A stretch of DNA of 64,000 bases from Actinomadura luzonensis. Lineage in GTDB: Bacteria > Actinomycetota > Actinomycetes > Streptosporangiales > Streptosporangiaceae. The notes beneath the pieces are model-generated. The model was not told where the DNA came from. It was given only the letters and a program-made list of their open reading frames with translations, and did no database searches. Below, in pieces: positions 44,857 to 53,407 of the stretch. The stretch lies in the NCBI RefSeq assembly GCF_022664455.2, contig NZ_JAKRKC020000003.1, positions 868,001 to 932,000 on the forward strand, given 5' to 3'. Both the position numbers and the translations under genes were made by a program. Within the stretch, counting starts at the first letter, position 1. Each line of letters starts with the position of its first letter.

Positions 44857-46248
44857 ATGTCCGATTTCATGGGCATGAAGCGCTTCCTCGCCCTCGCCGC
44901 AGCGGCCTTCCTGTCCTTACCCCTCAGCACCTCCGCGGTCGCGGCCCAGGACGGCACCCCCGGCGCGCCGGGCGCGGGCGACCCGTACTTCCCCGACCAG
45001 GGCAACGGCGGCTACGACGCCGGGCACTACGACCTCAGGCTCGACTACGAGACCGCCTCCGGCCGCCTGGACGCCACGGCCGCCGTCACCGCCCGCGCCA
45101 CCCAGGCGCTCAGCCGCTTCGACCTCGACCTGGCCGGCACTCTGACGGTGCGCGCGGTCACCGTGAACGGCCGCCCGGCCGCGTACGCGCAGCAGGGCTC
45201 CGAGCTGGTGGTGACCCCCGCCAGAAGCCTCCCCGAAGGCCGCGACTTCCTCGTCGTGGTCCGCTACGACGGCCGTCCCGTCCACGTCGTGGACCCCGAC
45301 GGCTCGGTGGACGGCTGGATCAGGACCAGCGACGGCGTCTTCAACGCCAACGAGCCGCAGGGCGCGATGACCTGGTACCCCGGCAACCACCACATGACCG
45401 ACAAGGCCACCTACCGCTTCACCGTGACCGTGCCGGACACCCGGGTCGCGGTGGCCAACGGCGACCTGGTCGCCAGGACGTCGAGGGCCGGACGGGCCAC
45501 GTACGTGTGGGAGGCCCGCGAACCCATGGCGAGCTACCTCGCCACGGTGACGATCGGCAAGTTCGCCCTCGCCGACGCCCGGCTCGGCGGCTACCGGGTG
45601 ACCACCGCCGTGGACCCCAAGCTGGAGGCCCCGGGCTTCGCCGAGCGGCACCCGCCGGTGCTCGACTACTTCAGCTCGCTCTTCGGCCCGTACCCGTTCT
45701 CCTCCACCGGCGGCATCGTGGACCACGCCCCGGAGGTCGGCTACGCGCTGGAGACCCAGACCCGGCCGCTCTACCCGCGCGCGCCGAGCGAGGCGCTGCT
45801 CGCGCACGAGCTGGCGCACCAGTGGTTCGGGGACTCGGTGACGCCGGCGCTGTGGCGCGACATCTGGCTCAACGAGGGCTTCGCCACGTACGCGGAATGG
45901 CTGTGGCTGGACAAGCTCGGCACCCGCTCGCTCCAGGCCTCCTTCGACGCCGCCTACGCCCCGCCCGCCGACGACGAGTTCTGGCAGACCCCGCCCGCCG
46001 ACCCCGGCGGCCCGGCGAACCTCTTCCACGACCCCGTCTACGACCGCGGCGCCATGACCCTGCACGTGCTGCGGCGCGAGGTCGGCGACGACGCCTTCTT
46101 CACGATCCTGCGGACCTGGGCGAGCGAGCACAAGTACGGCAACGCGGACACGGCCGCCTTCGTCGCGCTGGCCGAGCGGGTCTCGGGCCGGCAGCTCGGC
46201 ACGCTGTTCGACACCTGGCTGCGCAAGCCGGGCAAGCCGTCCTTGTGA
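44857..46248 (+). CDS. Secreted M1-family zinc metallopeptidase
   Basis: 463 residues (457 if translation starts at the ATG at 44875, which gives a cleaner signal peptide MKRFLALAAAAFLSL; neither start has a good ribosome site). After the signal an aminopeptidase-N-like beta domain runs to about 235. The catalytic domain has HELAHQWFG (about 318-326) and the third zinc ligand in NEGFATYAEW, 18 residues on; the GXMEN exopeptidase motif is replaced by a GYALETQT stretch. It lacks the C-terminal ARM domain of full-length PepN, like other short extracellular actinobacterial M1 enzymes. Confidence 0.93.
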   Translation: MSDFMGMKRFLALAAAAFLSLPLSTSAVAAQDGTPGAPGAGDPYFPDQGNGGYDAGHYDLRLDYETASGRLDATAAVTARATQALSRFDLDLAGTLTVRAVTVNGRPAAYAQQGSELVVTPARSLPEGRDFLVVVRYDGRPVHVVDPDGSVDGWIRTSDGVFNANEPQGAMTWYPGNHHMTDKATYRFTVTVPDTRVAVANGDLVARTSRAGRATYVWEAREPMASYLATVTIGKFALADARLGGYRVTTAVDPKLEAPGFAERHPPVLDYFSSLFGPYPFSSTGGIVDHAPEVGYALETQTRPLYPRAPSEALLAHELAHQWFGDSVTPALWRDIWLNEGFATYAEWLWLDKLGTRSLQASFDAAYAPPADDEFWQTPPADPGGPANLFHDPVYDRGAMTLHVLRREVGDDAFFTILRTWASEHKYGNADTAAFVALAERVSGRQLGTLFDTWLRKPGKPSL

Positions 46249-46317
46249 TCATTCTGGTACGGCCCGACCCGGCGTTCGGCCGACAAGCCATACCAGACCT
46301 AGATAAGCTCAACAGCC

Positions 46318-46995
46318 ATGGCCGGTCGTCCACTGAACGAAGTCGTCGAAGCCGGATGGGCTGCCGCACTCGCGCCCGTCGCCGAGCAGATCGCCCTCAT
46401 GGGCGAGTTCCTGCGCAACGAGATCGCCGAGGGCAGGCAGTACCTCCCCGCCGGGCCGAACGTGCTGCGCGCGTTCAACCAGCCCTTCGCGGAGGTCAAG
46501 GTGCTCATCGTCGGCCAGGACCCGTACCCGACGCCCGGCCACCCGGTCGGGCTGTCGTTCTCGGTCGCCCCCGACGTGCGGCCGCTGCCGGGCAGCCTGG
46601 TCAACATCTACAAGGAGATGGAGAGCGACCTCGGCCTGCCCCGCCCGTCCAACGGCGACCTCACCCCCTGGGCCGAGCAGGGCGTGCTGCTGCTCAACAG
46701 GGTGCTCACCGTGATGCCCGGCAAGCCCGCCTCGCACCGCGGCAAGGGCTGGGAGCAGGTCACCGAGCAGGCCATCAAGGCCCTGGTGGCGCGCGACAAG
46801 CCGCTCGTCGCGATCCTGTGGGGCCGCGACGCCCGCAACCTCGCCCCGATGCTCGGCGACGTGCCGCGCATCGAGTCCGCCCACCCGTCCCCGCTGTCGG
46901 CGCGCAGCGGCTTCTTCGGCTCCCGGCCGTTCAGCCGCGCCAATGAGCTGCTGGTCAGGCAAGGCGCGACGCCTGTGGAGTGGAAGCTGCCCTAG
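46318..46995 (+). CDS. ung: Uracil-DNA glycosylase, family 1
   Basis: Removes uracil from DNA to start base excision repair. The 225-residue protein has the water-activating motif GQDPYPTPGHPVGLSFS (catalytic D68), GVLLLNRVLTV, WGRDARN and the leucine-loop motif HPSPLSARSGFFGSRPF. Length matches the family. It precedes the small acidic-protein gene by 10 nt. Confidence 0.97.
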   Translation: MAGRPLNEVVEAGWAAALAPVAEQIALMGEFLRNEIAEGRQYLPAGPNVLRAFNQPFAEVKVLIVGQDPYPTPGHPVGLSFSVAPDVRPLPGSLVNIYKEMESDLGLPRPSNGDLTPWAEQGVLLLNRVLTVMPGKPASHRGKGWEQVTEQAIKALVARDKPLVAILWGRDARNLAPMLGDVPRIESAHPSPLSARSGFFGSRPFSRANELLVRQGATPVEWKLP

Positions 46996-47005
46996 AGTCG
47001 TCGCC

Positions 47006-47332
47006 ATGACTGATGAAGAACCGAAGTTCCTGCGCCTGACGGTCGAGCTGACCGTCGAGGTGCTCGACATGAACGCCCTGCAGGCGGCGGCCCTGGCCGA
47101 GATCCGCCACCCGGACGCCGACCTCACCGACGAGGAGCGCACCGAGCAGGCCGAGCTGGTCAACTCCGACGACACCGGCGCCTCGGCGCTGCAGTGGCTC
47201 ATCGAGCCGGACCACGTGCTGGCGCTGGTCGACCACATCGCCGAGATCGAGCCGCGCGAGGCCGTGCTCGGCGTGGAGCCGTCCGAGGGGCCCGGCGAGG
47301 AGGACGAAGAGCACGACCACGATCACGCGTGA
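47006..47332 (+). CDS. Small acidic conserved hypothetical protein
   Basis: 108 residues from the ATG at 47006; the frame upstream overlaps the end of ung and is not used. About 25 percent of residues are Asp or Glu. The N-terminal strand FLRLTVELTVEVLDMNAL is followed by helices, and the protein ends EEDEEHDHDHA, a possible metal-binding tail. No family is recognised with certainty. It follows ung by 10 nt and is probably cotranscribed. Its final codons lie inside a 20-bp palindrome. Confidence 0.78.
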   Translation: MTDEEPKFLRLTVELTVEVLDMNALQAAALAEIRHPDADLTDEERTEQAELVNSDDTGASALQWLIEPDHVLALVDHIAEIEPREAVLGVEPSEGPGEEDEEHDHDHA

Positions 47333-47337
47333 TCGTG
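47318..47337. repeat. Perfect 20-bp palindrome at the end of the acidic-protein gene
   Basis: CACGATCACGCGTGATCGTG spans the last codons and stop (TGA at 47330-47332). It could form a terminator stem without a U-tract or be a protein-binding site for the gene at 47441. Confidence 0.7.
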
Positions 47338-47440
47338 CTCGCGTTCCGCAGCTGAGCGGTGGGCCACGGCGTTGCGCGACGTCGTGGCTTTTCGCACGTC
47401 CCGTTATGATCGGGGCTGTCCGTCACGAGGAGGCGCATCC

Positions 47441-47734
47441 GTGATCGTCGCATTCTCCATCACCCCGCTGGGCGTCGGCGAGGGCGTCGCCGAGCCCGTG
47501 GCCCGCGCCGTCAAGGTCGTGCGCGACAGCGGGCTGCCCAACCGGACGGACGCCATGTTCACCACGGTCGAGGGCGAGTGGGACGAGGTCATGGACGTGG
47601 TCCGCCGGGCCGTGGACGCGGTGGCCGAGGTCGCGCCGCGGGTGAGCCTGGTGCTCAAGGCCGACCTGCGGGCGGGCGTGACGGACGGCATGACGTCCAA
47701 GCTCGAATCCCTGGAACGCCACCTGTCGTCCTGA
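47441..47734 (+). CDS. Thiamine-binding protein, MTH1187/YkoF family
   Basis: 97 residues from a GTG with a GAGGAGG site. The ferredoxin-like fold shows AFSITPLGVGEGVAEPVARA, a middle MFTTVEGEWDEVMDVV and VSLVLKADLRAG. Members bind thiamine or its pyrimidine part in the cytosol. It stands alone, convergent with the CGNR gene; no transport or thi genes lie near, so its role here is open. Confidence 0.9.
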   Translation: MIVAFSITPLGVGEGVAEPVARAVKVVRDSGLPNRTDAMFTTVEGEWDEVMDVVRRAVDAVAEVAPRVSLVLKADLRAGVTDGMTSKLESLERHLSS

Positions 47735-47741
47735 GGGGCCC

Positions 47742-48308
47742 TCATCCGGGCCGCCCGCCGCCGGGGCCGTCGCGGTGGTCTGTGCGGTGGCCTGCACGGT
47801 GGCCTGCGCGGTGGCGGCGGACCGCGTCGCGGTTGGCGCAGCGCTGGGAGCAGTACCGCTGCCGCCCGGTGCGCGAGGTGTCCGCGAAGATCATCGTGCA
47901 CTCGGTCACCGCGCACCGTCTGAGCCGGTGCACCCCCCGTCCCACCAGGTGCAGCGCCGTCCCCACGGAGATGAGCGAGAACAGCACCGCCCCGAGCGGC
48001 TGCCGCCCGTCGCGGTAATGGAGGTGCCAGCCGCCCGCGTGGTCGGTCATGCGGGGATAGGCGGCCGACTCCGCCAGCATGCGGTTGACCAGCTCGGCGC
48101 GCTCGTGCTCGCCCGGGGTGTCCACCACCTTCTCCCAGGCGTCCAGCACGGCGTGCACCCGCTCCAGGTCCTGCGGGGTGACGGGGGTCTCCAGCACCAT
48201 GCCGGCGGCGCGGCAGCGCTCCGCCAGCTCCTCGTGCGTGGCCGGGCGGCGGTTGGCCAGGTCCGCGGCCAGGTTCACGGCGTCCTCGCCGTAAGGGTTG
48301 AGGTGCAT
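47742..48308 (-). CDS. CGNR zinc-finger / ABATE-domain putative regulator
   Basis: 188 residues from the ATG at 48308 (an in-frame ATG at 48335 is an alternative). The N-terminal ABATE-like domain (residues 1-130) has YGEDAVNLAADLANRRP; the C-terminal zinc finger has cysteines in RRCAVTECTMIFAD and RYCSQRCANRDAVRRHR, the last a CGNR variant (CANR). A His/Arg repeat tail (RHRAGHRAGHRTDHRD) follows. Such proteins are thought to be stress-linked DNA-binding regulators. The divergent GNAT gene starts 26 nt away, so it may control that gene. Confidence 0.9.
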   Translation of the reverse strand: MHLNPYGEDAVNLAADLANRRPATHEELAERCRAAGMVLETPVTPQDLERVHAVLDAWEKVVDTPGEHERAELVNRMLAESAAYPRMTDHAGGWHLHYRDGRQPLGAVLFSLISVGTALHLVGRGVHRLRRCAVTECTMIFADTSRTGRQRYCSQRCANRDAVRRHRAGHRAGHRTDHRDGPGGGRPG

Positions 48309-48333
48309 AAGACCATTACACCAGGCTGACCGC

Positions 48334-48816
48334 ATGACACACCACCACACCGGCGTGCGGCCGGCCACGGCCGACGACGTCGCGGAGCTCGTCCGCCTGC
48401 GGGCGTTGCTGTTCGAGGACCTCGGCGGAGAGTTCTTCAACCCGCCGTCGGCGGGCGACGGCTGGCGGGACGCCCTCGCCGCCGTCCTGCTGCGCAAGCT
48501 GACCGAGCAGGACGCGCGGATCCTCGTCGTGGACGGCGAGCGCGGGCTCGCCGCCTGCGGCATCGGCACCGTCGAGCAGTGGTTCCCCGGCCCGCACTCG
48601 CGCAACGGGCGGATCGGGCACGTGATCGGGGTGGTGACGGATCCGGCGTACCGGCGGCGGGGGCACAGCCGGGCGATCATGCTCGGCCTGCTCGACTGGT
48701 TCCGGGAGCGCGAGGCCGTCCGGGTGGATCTGTACGCGTCGCGGGAGGGTGAGCCGCTGTACCGGCAGCTCGGCTTCTCCGACCACCCGGACCCGGCACT
48801 GTGCTGGCGCCCATGA
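48334..48816 (+). CDS. GNAT-family N-acetyltransferase
   Basis: 160 residues. The acetyl-CoA site is VVTDPAYRRRGHSRAIMLGLL (motif A), preceded by GHVIGV, with a late PLYRQLGF motif B. The ATG at 48334 follows a position with little Shine-Dalgarno match and could be leaderless or near so. It overlaps the MFS gene by 4 nt (ATGA), so acetylation and export of one compound is a reasonable guess, as in self-resistance pairs. Confidence 0.92.
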   Translation: MTHHHTGVRPATADDVAELVRLRALLFEDLGGEFFNPPSAGDGWRDALAAVLLRKLTEQDARILVVDGERGLAACGIGTVEQWFPGPHSRNGRIGHVIGVVTDPAYRRRGHSRAIMLGLLDWFREREAVRVDLYASREGEPLYRQLGFSDHPDPALCWRP

Positions 48817-50258
48817 CCGTCCCCCGCCCCACCACCAGCTACCCCGGCCCCGGAACGGCCAGCCCCGGGGCCGGAGCGCCCGGCGGCCCGTCCCGATACC
48901 GGTGGGCGGTCCTCACCGCCGCCACCTTCACCCAGGCCGCCTCCGGGTTCTTCGTGCAGGGCATCGGCGCGATGGGCGTCCACCTGCGAGAAGCCCTGAG
49001 CCTGAGCGCGGCCCAGCTCGGCCTCCTCCTCTCCGCGGCCCAGCTGGTGCCGTTGATCGGCCTCCTCGTCGCGGGCGAGTTCCTGGACCGCTACGACGAG
49101 CGCTGGGTGGTCGGCGCGGGCGCGTGCGTGGTGGCGGCGAGCCTGGGCGTGGGCGGCCTCGCGCCCGGCTACCCCGCTCTGCTGGTCGTCCTGCTGCTGG
49201 TCGGCGCCGGGTACAGCACCGTGCAGCCGGGCGGCAGCAAGGCGGTGGCGTCCTGGTTCTCGGCGTCCCAGCGGGGGCTGGCGATGGGCATCCGGCAGGC
49301 CGGCCTGCCGCTGGGCGGCGTCCTGGCCGCCGCCGCGCTGCCCGCGCTCGCCGCCGCGTCGGGCTGGCGTGCGACGCTCGTGGCGGGCGCGCTGGTCGCC
49401 GCCCTCGGCGCCGCCGCCTTCATGACCTTCTACCACCGCCCACCCGGCTCCCTGCCTAGCCCACCTGTCCTCTCACCTGGCCTCTCACCTGGCCTCTCAC
49501 CCGGCCTTCCATCCGGCCCTCCGCCCGGCCCTCCACCTGGCAGCCTTTCACCTCACCCCTCACCCGGCGCACAGCCCCTTGCCTCCGCTGCGCCGGCCCC
49601 GCGGGGCGCGCAGTCGCCCGCTTTCCCGGCGTCGCGGAGCCGTCCTCGCTCCTCCGGGCCCGGCTCGCGCGCGGCCGCCCGTCTGCGCCTGCTCAGCGAG
49701 CCGTCCATGGTCAAGATCCTGCTCTCCGGGACGAGCCTGGTCTCGGTGCACAGCGGCATCGGCGTCCTGACCGTGCTGCACCTCCACGAGACGGCCCATG
49801 TGACGGCGGGCACGGCGGCGTTCGTCCTGGTGGCCGTCCAGGGGGCGGGCGTCGCCGGTCGCGTGCTGCTGGCCGCCTGGAGCGACCGCGCCCGGAAGGG
49901 CCGTTACTTCTGCGTCCTGACGTGCCTGGCCGCCGTGATCGCGGGCATGGCCGCGCTGATGAGCCCGGCGGGGCACTCGCCGGTGACGGCCTCGCTCCTG
50001 TTCGTGTGGCTGGGCTTCTTCGGCATCGGCTGGTACGGCCCCTGGGTCGCGCACCTCACCGAGTCGGCGCCCGCGGGCAGGACGGGTTTCGCCCTGGGCT
50101 CGGCCATGGCCGTCAACCAGGTCGCCGTCATCCTGGCCCCGCCCGTCCTCGGCCTCCTCAAGGACGTGTCGCACAGTTTCGTCCCGGCTTGGGGCCTGCT
50201 GACGCTGATGGCCGCAGCCGCCCTGGCGCTCACCGCCCACGACACCCGTTGCATTTAA
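48813..50258 (+). CDS. MFS transporter with long proline-rich central loop
   Basis: 481 residues and about 12 helices, with the family signature LDRYDERWVV after helix 2. The cytoplasmic loop between helices 6 and 7 is about 85 residues, built of Pro/Ser/Gly repeats such as SPGLSPGLSPG and PPPGPPPG, and coded by short tandem repeats (49470-49560). It is coupled to the GNAT gene. Substrate unknown. Confidence 0.93.
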   Translation: MTVPRPTTSYPGPGTASPGAGAPGGPSRYRWAVLTAATFTQAASGFFVQGIGAMGVHLREALSLSAAQLGLLLSAAQLVPLIGLLVAGEFLDRYDERWVVGAGACVVAASLGVGGLAPGYPALLVVLLLVGAGYSTVQPGGSKAVASWFSASQRGLAMGIRQAGLPLGGVLAAAALPALAAASGWRATLVAGALVAALGAAAFMTFYHRPPGSLPSPPVLSPGLSPGLSPGLPSGPPPGPPPGSLSPHPSPGAQPLASAAPAPRGAQSPAFPASRSRPRSSGPGSRAAARLRLLSEPSMVKILLSGTSLVSVHSGIGVLTVLHLHETAHVTAGTAAFVLVAVQGAGVAGRVLLAAWSDRARKGRYFCVLTCLAAVIAGMAALMSPAGHSPVTASLLFVWLGFFGIGWYGPWVAHLTESAPAGRTGFALGSAMAVNQVAVILAPPVLGLLKDVSHSFVPAWGLLTLMAAAALALTAHDTRCI

Positions 50259-50370
50259 CAGCATCTCATTGCAATTATCTTGCGTTCACCCTCATGACCA
50301 TTGCAATGACCAGCACAAACGCACCCGTTTTCATTGACGAGATCCTGAAAGCAACGTAGCTTTTACTTCA
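50246..50370 (+). promoter_or_regulatory. AT-rich patch with two ATTGCAAT palindromes
   Basis: The 3' end of the MFS gene and the next 110 nt are unusually AT-rich for this genome. ATTGCAAT occurs at 50268-50275 and 50300-50307, 32 bp (three helical turns) apart, and a related TTGCATTT lies at 50249. The face-matched spacing suggests a cooperative regulator or nucleoid-protein (Lsr2-like) site ahead of the DUF418 gene. Confidence 0.5.
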
Positions 50371-50374
50371 CCCC

Positions 50375-50394
50375 GAACGCGTACTATCGCGTTC
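50375..50394 (+). promoter_or_regulatory. Palindromic operator overlapping the -10 of the DUF418 gene
   Basis: GAACGCGTACTATCGCGTTC has perfect 7-bp arms around TACTAT, which is itself a good -10 hexamer. It ends 20 nt before the ATG at 50414. The reverse complement matches 18 of 20 bases of the site at 51691-51710 ahead of the monooxygenase gene, so one TetR-like repressor probably controls both. No TetR gene is visible nearby. Confidence 0.75.
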
Positions 50395-50413
50395 CTGCAG
50401 TGAAGGGATCTCG

Positions 50414-51562
50414 ATGAGCAAACCCGCCCCCACCACCCTCGGCCAGGCCGCCCCCACCGCCGCCCGCTCCCTGGCCCCCGACCTCGCCCGCGGCATCATG
50501 CTCCTCCTGATCGCCCTCTCCCACGCCCCGGCCTTCGTCGACGACTGGAACACCGGCCCGGCCGCCCTCGACGCCGTCGCCAAGTTCGGCAAGTCGCTGC
50601 TGGCCGACAACCAGGCCCGCAACATGTTCGTGTTCCTGTTCGGCTACGGCCTCGTGCAACTGCTCCTGCGCCGCCAGGCCAAGGGCGAGGACTGGCCGCC
50701 GATCAGGAAGCTGCTGCGTCGCCGGGCCTGCTGGCTGATCGTGATCGGCTTCGCCAACGCGGTGCTGTTCGTGCCCATCGACATCGTCGCCGTCTACGGG
50801 CTGACCCTGCTGGTGCTCGCCCCGCTGGTGCGGGCCAGGGCGTCGGTGTTGTGGTGGACCAGCGGCCTGACGCTCGTCCCCGCGACCCTGCTGCTGGCCT
50901 GGCAGAGCGTGGGAGCCCAGACCGCGCCCGCCACGATCGCCCAGATCATGGAGCCGACCCTCGCCGCCCACCTCCTGGCGAACATCCCGTCCTGGCCGGC
51001 CAACACCGTCGTCTCCACCCTCATGGTGGTGCCCGCCATGCTCGCCGGCGTCCTGGCGGCCCGGCGCCGCCTGCTCGACGAGCCCGGACACCACCTGCCG
51101 CTGCTGCGCCGCATCGCCTTCACCGGCCTCGCCCTCGCGCTGCTCGGCCGCCTTCCCGCCGCCCTGCTCGCCGCCGGCGCCTGGACGCCGGGCTCGACCG
51201 CCGTGCGCTGGACGGTCGCCGTCGCGCACGACCTCACCGGCTACGCCGGCGGCATCGCCCTCGCCGCCGCCATCGGCCTCGCCGCGGCCCGCGTCGCCCG
51301 CCCCGGGCGCCTCACCACCGCCGTCGCGGCGCTGGGGCAGCGCTCGCTCACGTTCTACCTGTTCCAGGCCGCGGTCTGGGTGGCGCTGTTCTACCCGTTC
51401 ACGCTGAGCCTGCACGACGACCTGGGGTTCGCCGCGGCGCTCGGGATCGCGATCGGCGTCTGGGCGTTGTCCGTGGTCCTGGCGGACGCGATGCGGGCCC
51501 TCGGCCACCGCGGCCCCGCCGAACTCCTCCTGCGCCGCCTCACCTACCGCCAGCGCCTCTGA
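50414..51562 (+). CDS. DUF418-type integral membrane protein
   Basis: 382 residues with about nine or ten helices. Typical family points are DLARGIMLLLIALSHAP near the N-terminus, an NMFVFLFGYGLVQLL segment and, near the end, LGQRSLTFYLFQAAVWVALFY, the hallmark of DUF418. The ATG follows GAAGGGAT. Related proteins (DUF418, DUF1624, acyltransferase 3-like) are thought to act on lipids or export. Shared operator with the FAD monooxygenase suggests one induced response. Confidence 0.88.
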   Translation: MSKPAPTTLGQAAPTAARSLAPDLARGIMLLLIALSHAPAFVDDWNTGPAALDAVAKFGKSLLADNQARNMFVFLFGYGLVQLLLRRQAKGEDWPPIRKLLRRRACWLIVIGFANAVLFVPIDIVAVYGLTLLVLAPLVRARASVLWWTSGLTLVPATLLLAWQSVGAQTAPATIAQIMEPTLAAHLLANIPSWPANTVVSTLMVVPAMLAGVLAARRRLLDEPGHHLPLLRRIAFTGLALALLGRLPAALLAAGAWTPGSTAVRWTVAVAHDLTGYAGGIALAAAIGLAAARVARPGRLTTAVAALGQRSLTFYLFQAAVWVALFYPFTLSLHDDLGFAAALGIAIGVWALSVVLADAMRALGHRGPAELLLRRLTYRQRL

Positions 51563-51647
51563 CACCCACCCCCCGACACCCCCCCGACACCCACCCCCCT
51601 GACGCCCGCCGCTCCTGACGCGAGTCCGCGCCATTTCGAGATATGTC

Positions 51648-51710
51648 TTGACCGCCTTCACAGACGCGACATATCGTGTCGCTCGGCAGCAAACGCGATA
51701 GTACGCGTCA
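51648..51710 (+). promoter_or_regulatory. Promoter and two palindromes upstream of the FAD monooxygenase gene
   Basis: TTGACC (51648-51653), 18-nt spacer, TATCGT (51672-51677) form the promoter. GCGACA-5-TGTCGC (about 51665-51681) covers the -10. A second palindrome, ACGCGATAGTACGCGT (51693-51708), lies just downstream and matches the operator of the DUF418 gene. A repressor bound at either site would block transcription. Confidence 0.7.
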
Positions 51711-51726
51711 ACGGAGGTGGAGAGCA

Positions 51727-53325
51727 ATGGAGCAAGAGCGAGTGCCGGTCCTGGTGGTCGGCGGGGGGTACGCGGGGCTGAGCGCCGCGACGCTCCTGGC
51801 CTGGCGGGAGGTGCCCGTCATCCTCGTCGAACGGCATCCGAGCACGTCGATCCAGCCGAAGGCGTTCGGCGTGGGCCCGCGCGCGGTCGAGCTGCTGCGT
51901 CCCGTGCCCGGCCTGGAGGAGGCCCTCAGCGACATCTGGGCCGGCATCGGCGACGGCATGCGCATCGCGATCGCCGAGAGCCTGGCCGACCCGAACCCGC
52001 GCATGCTCCTCAACAGCGATGACGACGACATGGGCTTCCTCCGCGACGCCACCCCGGTCGCCCAGATCGGCGCGCCGCAGGCCGAGATCGAGCGGGTCCT
52101 CCGCCGGACGGCCGAGGAACTGGGCGCCGACCTGCGCTTCTCCACCGAGCTGGTCTCCCTCGACCAGGACGAGGACGGCGTCACCGCCCGCCTCCGCACC
52201 AGCGACGGCACGGAGAGCGTCGTCCGCGCCGACTACGTGGTCGCCGCCGACGGCTACCGCAGCCCCCTCCGCCACGCCCTCGGCGTGCCCACCTCGGGCA
52301 AGGGCGAGCTGGGGCAGATGTGCTCGATCATGTTCGACGCGGACCTGGGCGGGCTGATCCGGGAGCGCGAGGTCACCCTCTGGTACCTGCAGAACAGCGC
52401 CTTCACCGGCGTCATCGTCACCGGCACCGGCGTCGGCGCGCACGTGCTCGGCGTCAACCTGGCCGAGGGCCAGACCCCGGACGACTTCACCGACGAACGC
52501 TGCGTCGAGCTCGTCCGGACCGCCATCGGCCGCCCCGACCTCGACGTCCGCCTCCTGGACCGGACGACGTTCGCGATGGCCCACATCCTGGCCGACACCT
52601 ACCGCGCCGGCCGCGTCTTCTTCGCCGGGGACGCGGCCCACACGATGCCGCCGACCGGCGGGCAGGGCGGCAGCACCGCCCTCCAGGACGGCTGCGACCT
52701 GGCGTGGCGGCTGTGGCTCGTCCTCACCGGCCAGGCGGGGCCGGACTTCCTCGACACCTACGACGCCGAACGCCGCCCGGTCGGCGTCCTGACCGCCGAC
52801 GCCCAGCTCGCCAACCTCGGCGTACGCATGCCGCCGGCCGCCCGCGTCGGCTACCCGGAGCCGCTGGCCGACCAGGCCGGCGCCCTCCTCGGCCACCGCT
52901 ACCACTCCACGGCCGTCCTGGACGAACCCGGCGACGACGGCTCCATCCTGGAGGATCCGCGCGTCCCGACCGGCCGCCCGGGCAGCCGCGCCCCGCACGT
53001 GATCCTCGACTGGGAGGGGCAGCGCATCTCCACCATCGACCTGTTCGGCTCGGGCTTCGTCCTGATGGCCGACAAGCAGGGCGGCCAGCCGTGGATGGAC
53101 GCCGGCCGGCTGCTGAAGGAGCGGCTGGGGGTGCAGCTCACGCGGCTGCTGGTGGGCGAGGAACTGGTGGACGTGGAGGGGTGCTGGAAGGAGCGGTACG
53201 GCGTCCACGGGGACGGCGCCGTCCTGGTCCGTCCGGACGGGTACGTGGCCTGGCGCACCCGGTCCAGCACCGCCGACCCCGTGGCGACGCTCGAACAAGC
53301 CCTCCGCCACATCCTCAGCCGCTGA
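51727..53325 (+). CDS. FAD-dependent aromatic monooxygenase (PHBH fold)
   Basis: 532 residues, ATG after GGAGGTGG. The FAD site is VLVVGGGYAGLSAATLLA (8-25); VVAADGYRSPLR carries the DG motif, and RVFFAGDAAHTMPPTGGQGG (about 296-315) the GD motif. The C-terminal 120 residues are the thioredoxin-like domain of polyketide hydroxylases such as RdmE/PgaE. A stand-alone copy under repressor control and no polyketide synthase nearby suggests drug or phenol inactivation, like Rox/TetX-type enzymes, more than antibiotic synthesis; this is inference. Confidence 0.93.
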   Translation: MEQERVPVLVVGGGYAGLSAATLLAWREVPVILVERHPSTSIQPKAFGVGPRAVELLRPVPGLEEALSDIWAGIGDGMRIAIAESLADPNPRMLLNSDDDDMGFLRDATPVAQIGAPQAEIERVLRRTAEELGADLRFSTELVSLDQDEDGVTARLRTSDGTESVVRADYVVAADGYRSPLRHALGVPTSGKGELGQMCSIMFDADLGGLIREREVTLWYLQNSAFTGVIVTGTGVGAHVLGVNLAEGQTPDDFTDERCVELVRTAIGRPDLDVRLLDRTTFAMAHILADTYRAGRVFFAGDAAHTMPPTGGQGGSTALQDGCDLAWRLWLVLTGQAGPDFLDTYDAERRPVGVLTADAQLANLGVRMPPAARVGYPEPLADQAGALLGHRYHSTAVLDEPGDDGSILEDPRVPTGRPGSRAPHVILDWEGQRISTIDLFGSGFVLMADKQGGQPWMDAGRLLKERLGVQLTRLLVGEELVDVEGCWKERYGVHGDGAVLVRPDGYVAWRTRSSTADPVATLEQALRHILSR

Positions 53326-53407
53326 CTGGTAACCCCGGCCGAATCCCCGTACGCCGCCGCAGAACTGAAACGGTCGACAGGATTCGGGCCGGGGCCCGGT
53401 CCTGGGA

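Noticed and set aside
51727..53325. Part of a type II polyketide cluster
   Set aside because: The monooxygenase fold fits, but no ketosynthase, carrier protein, cyclase or other biosynthetic gene is in the window.
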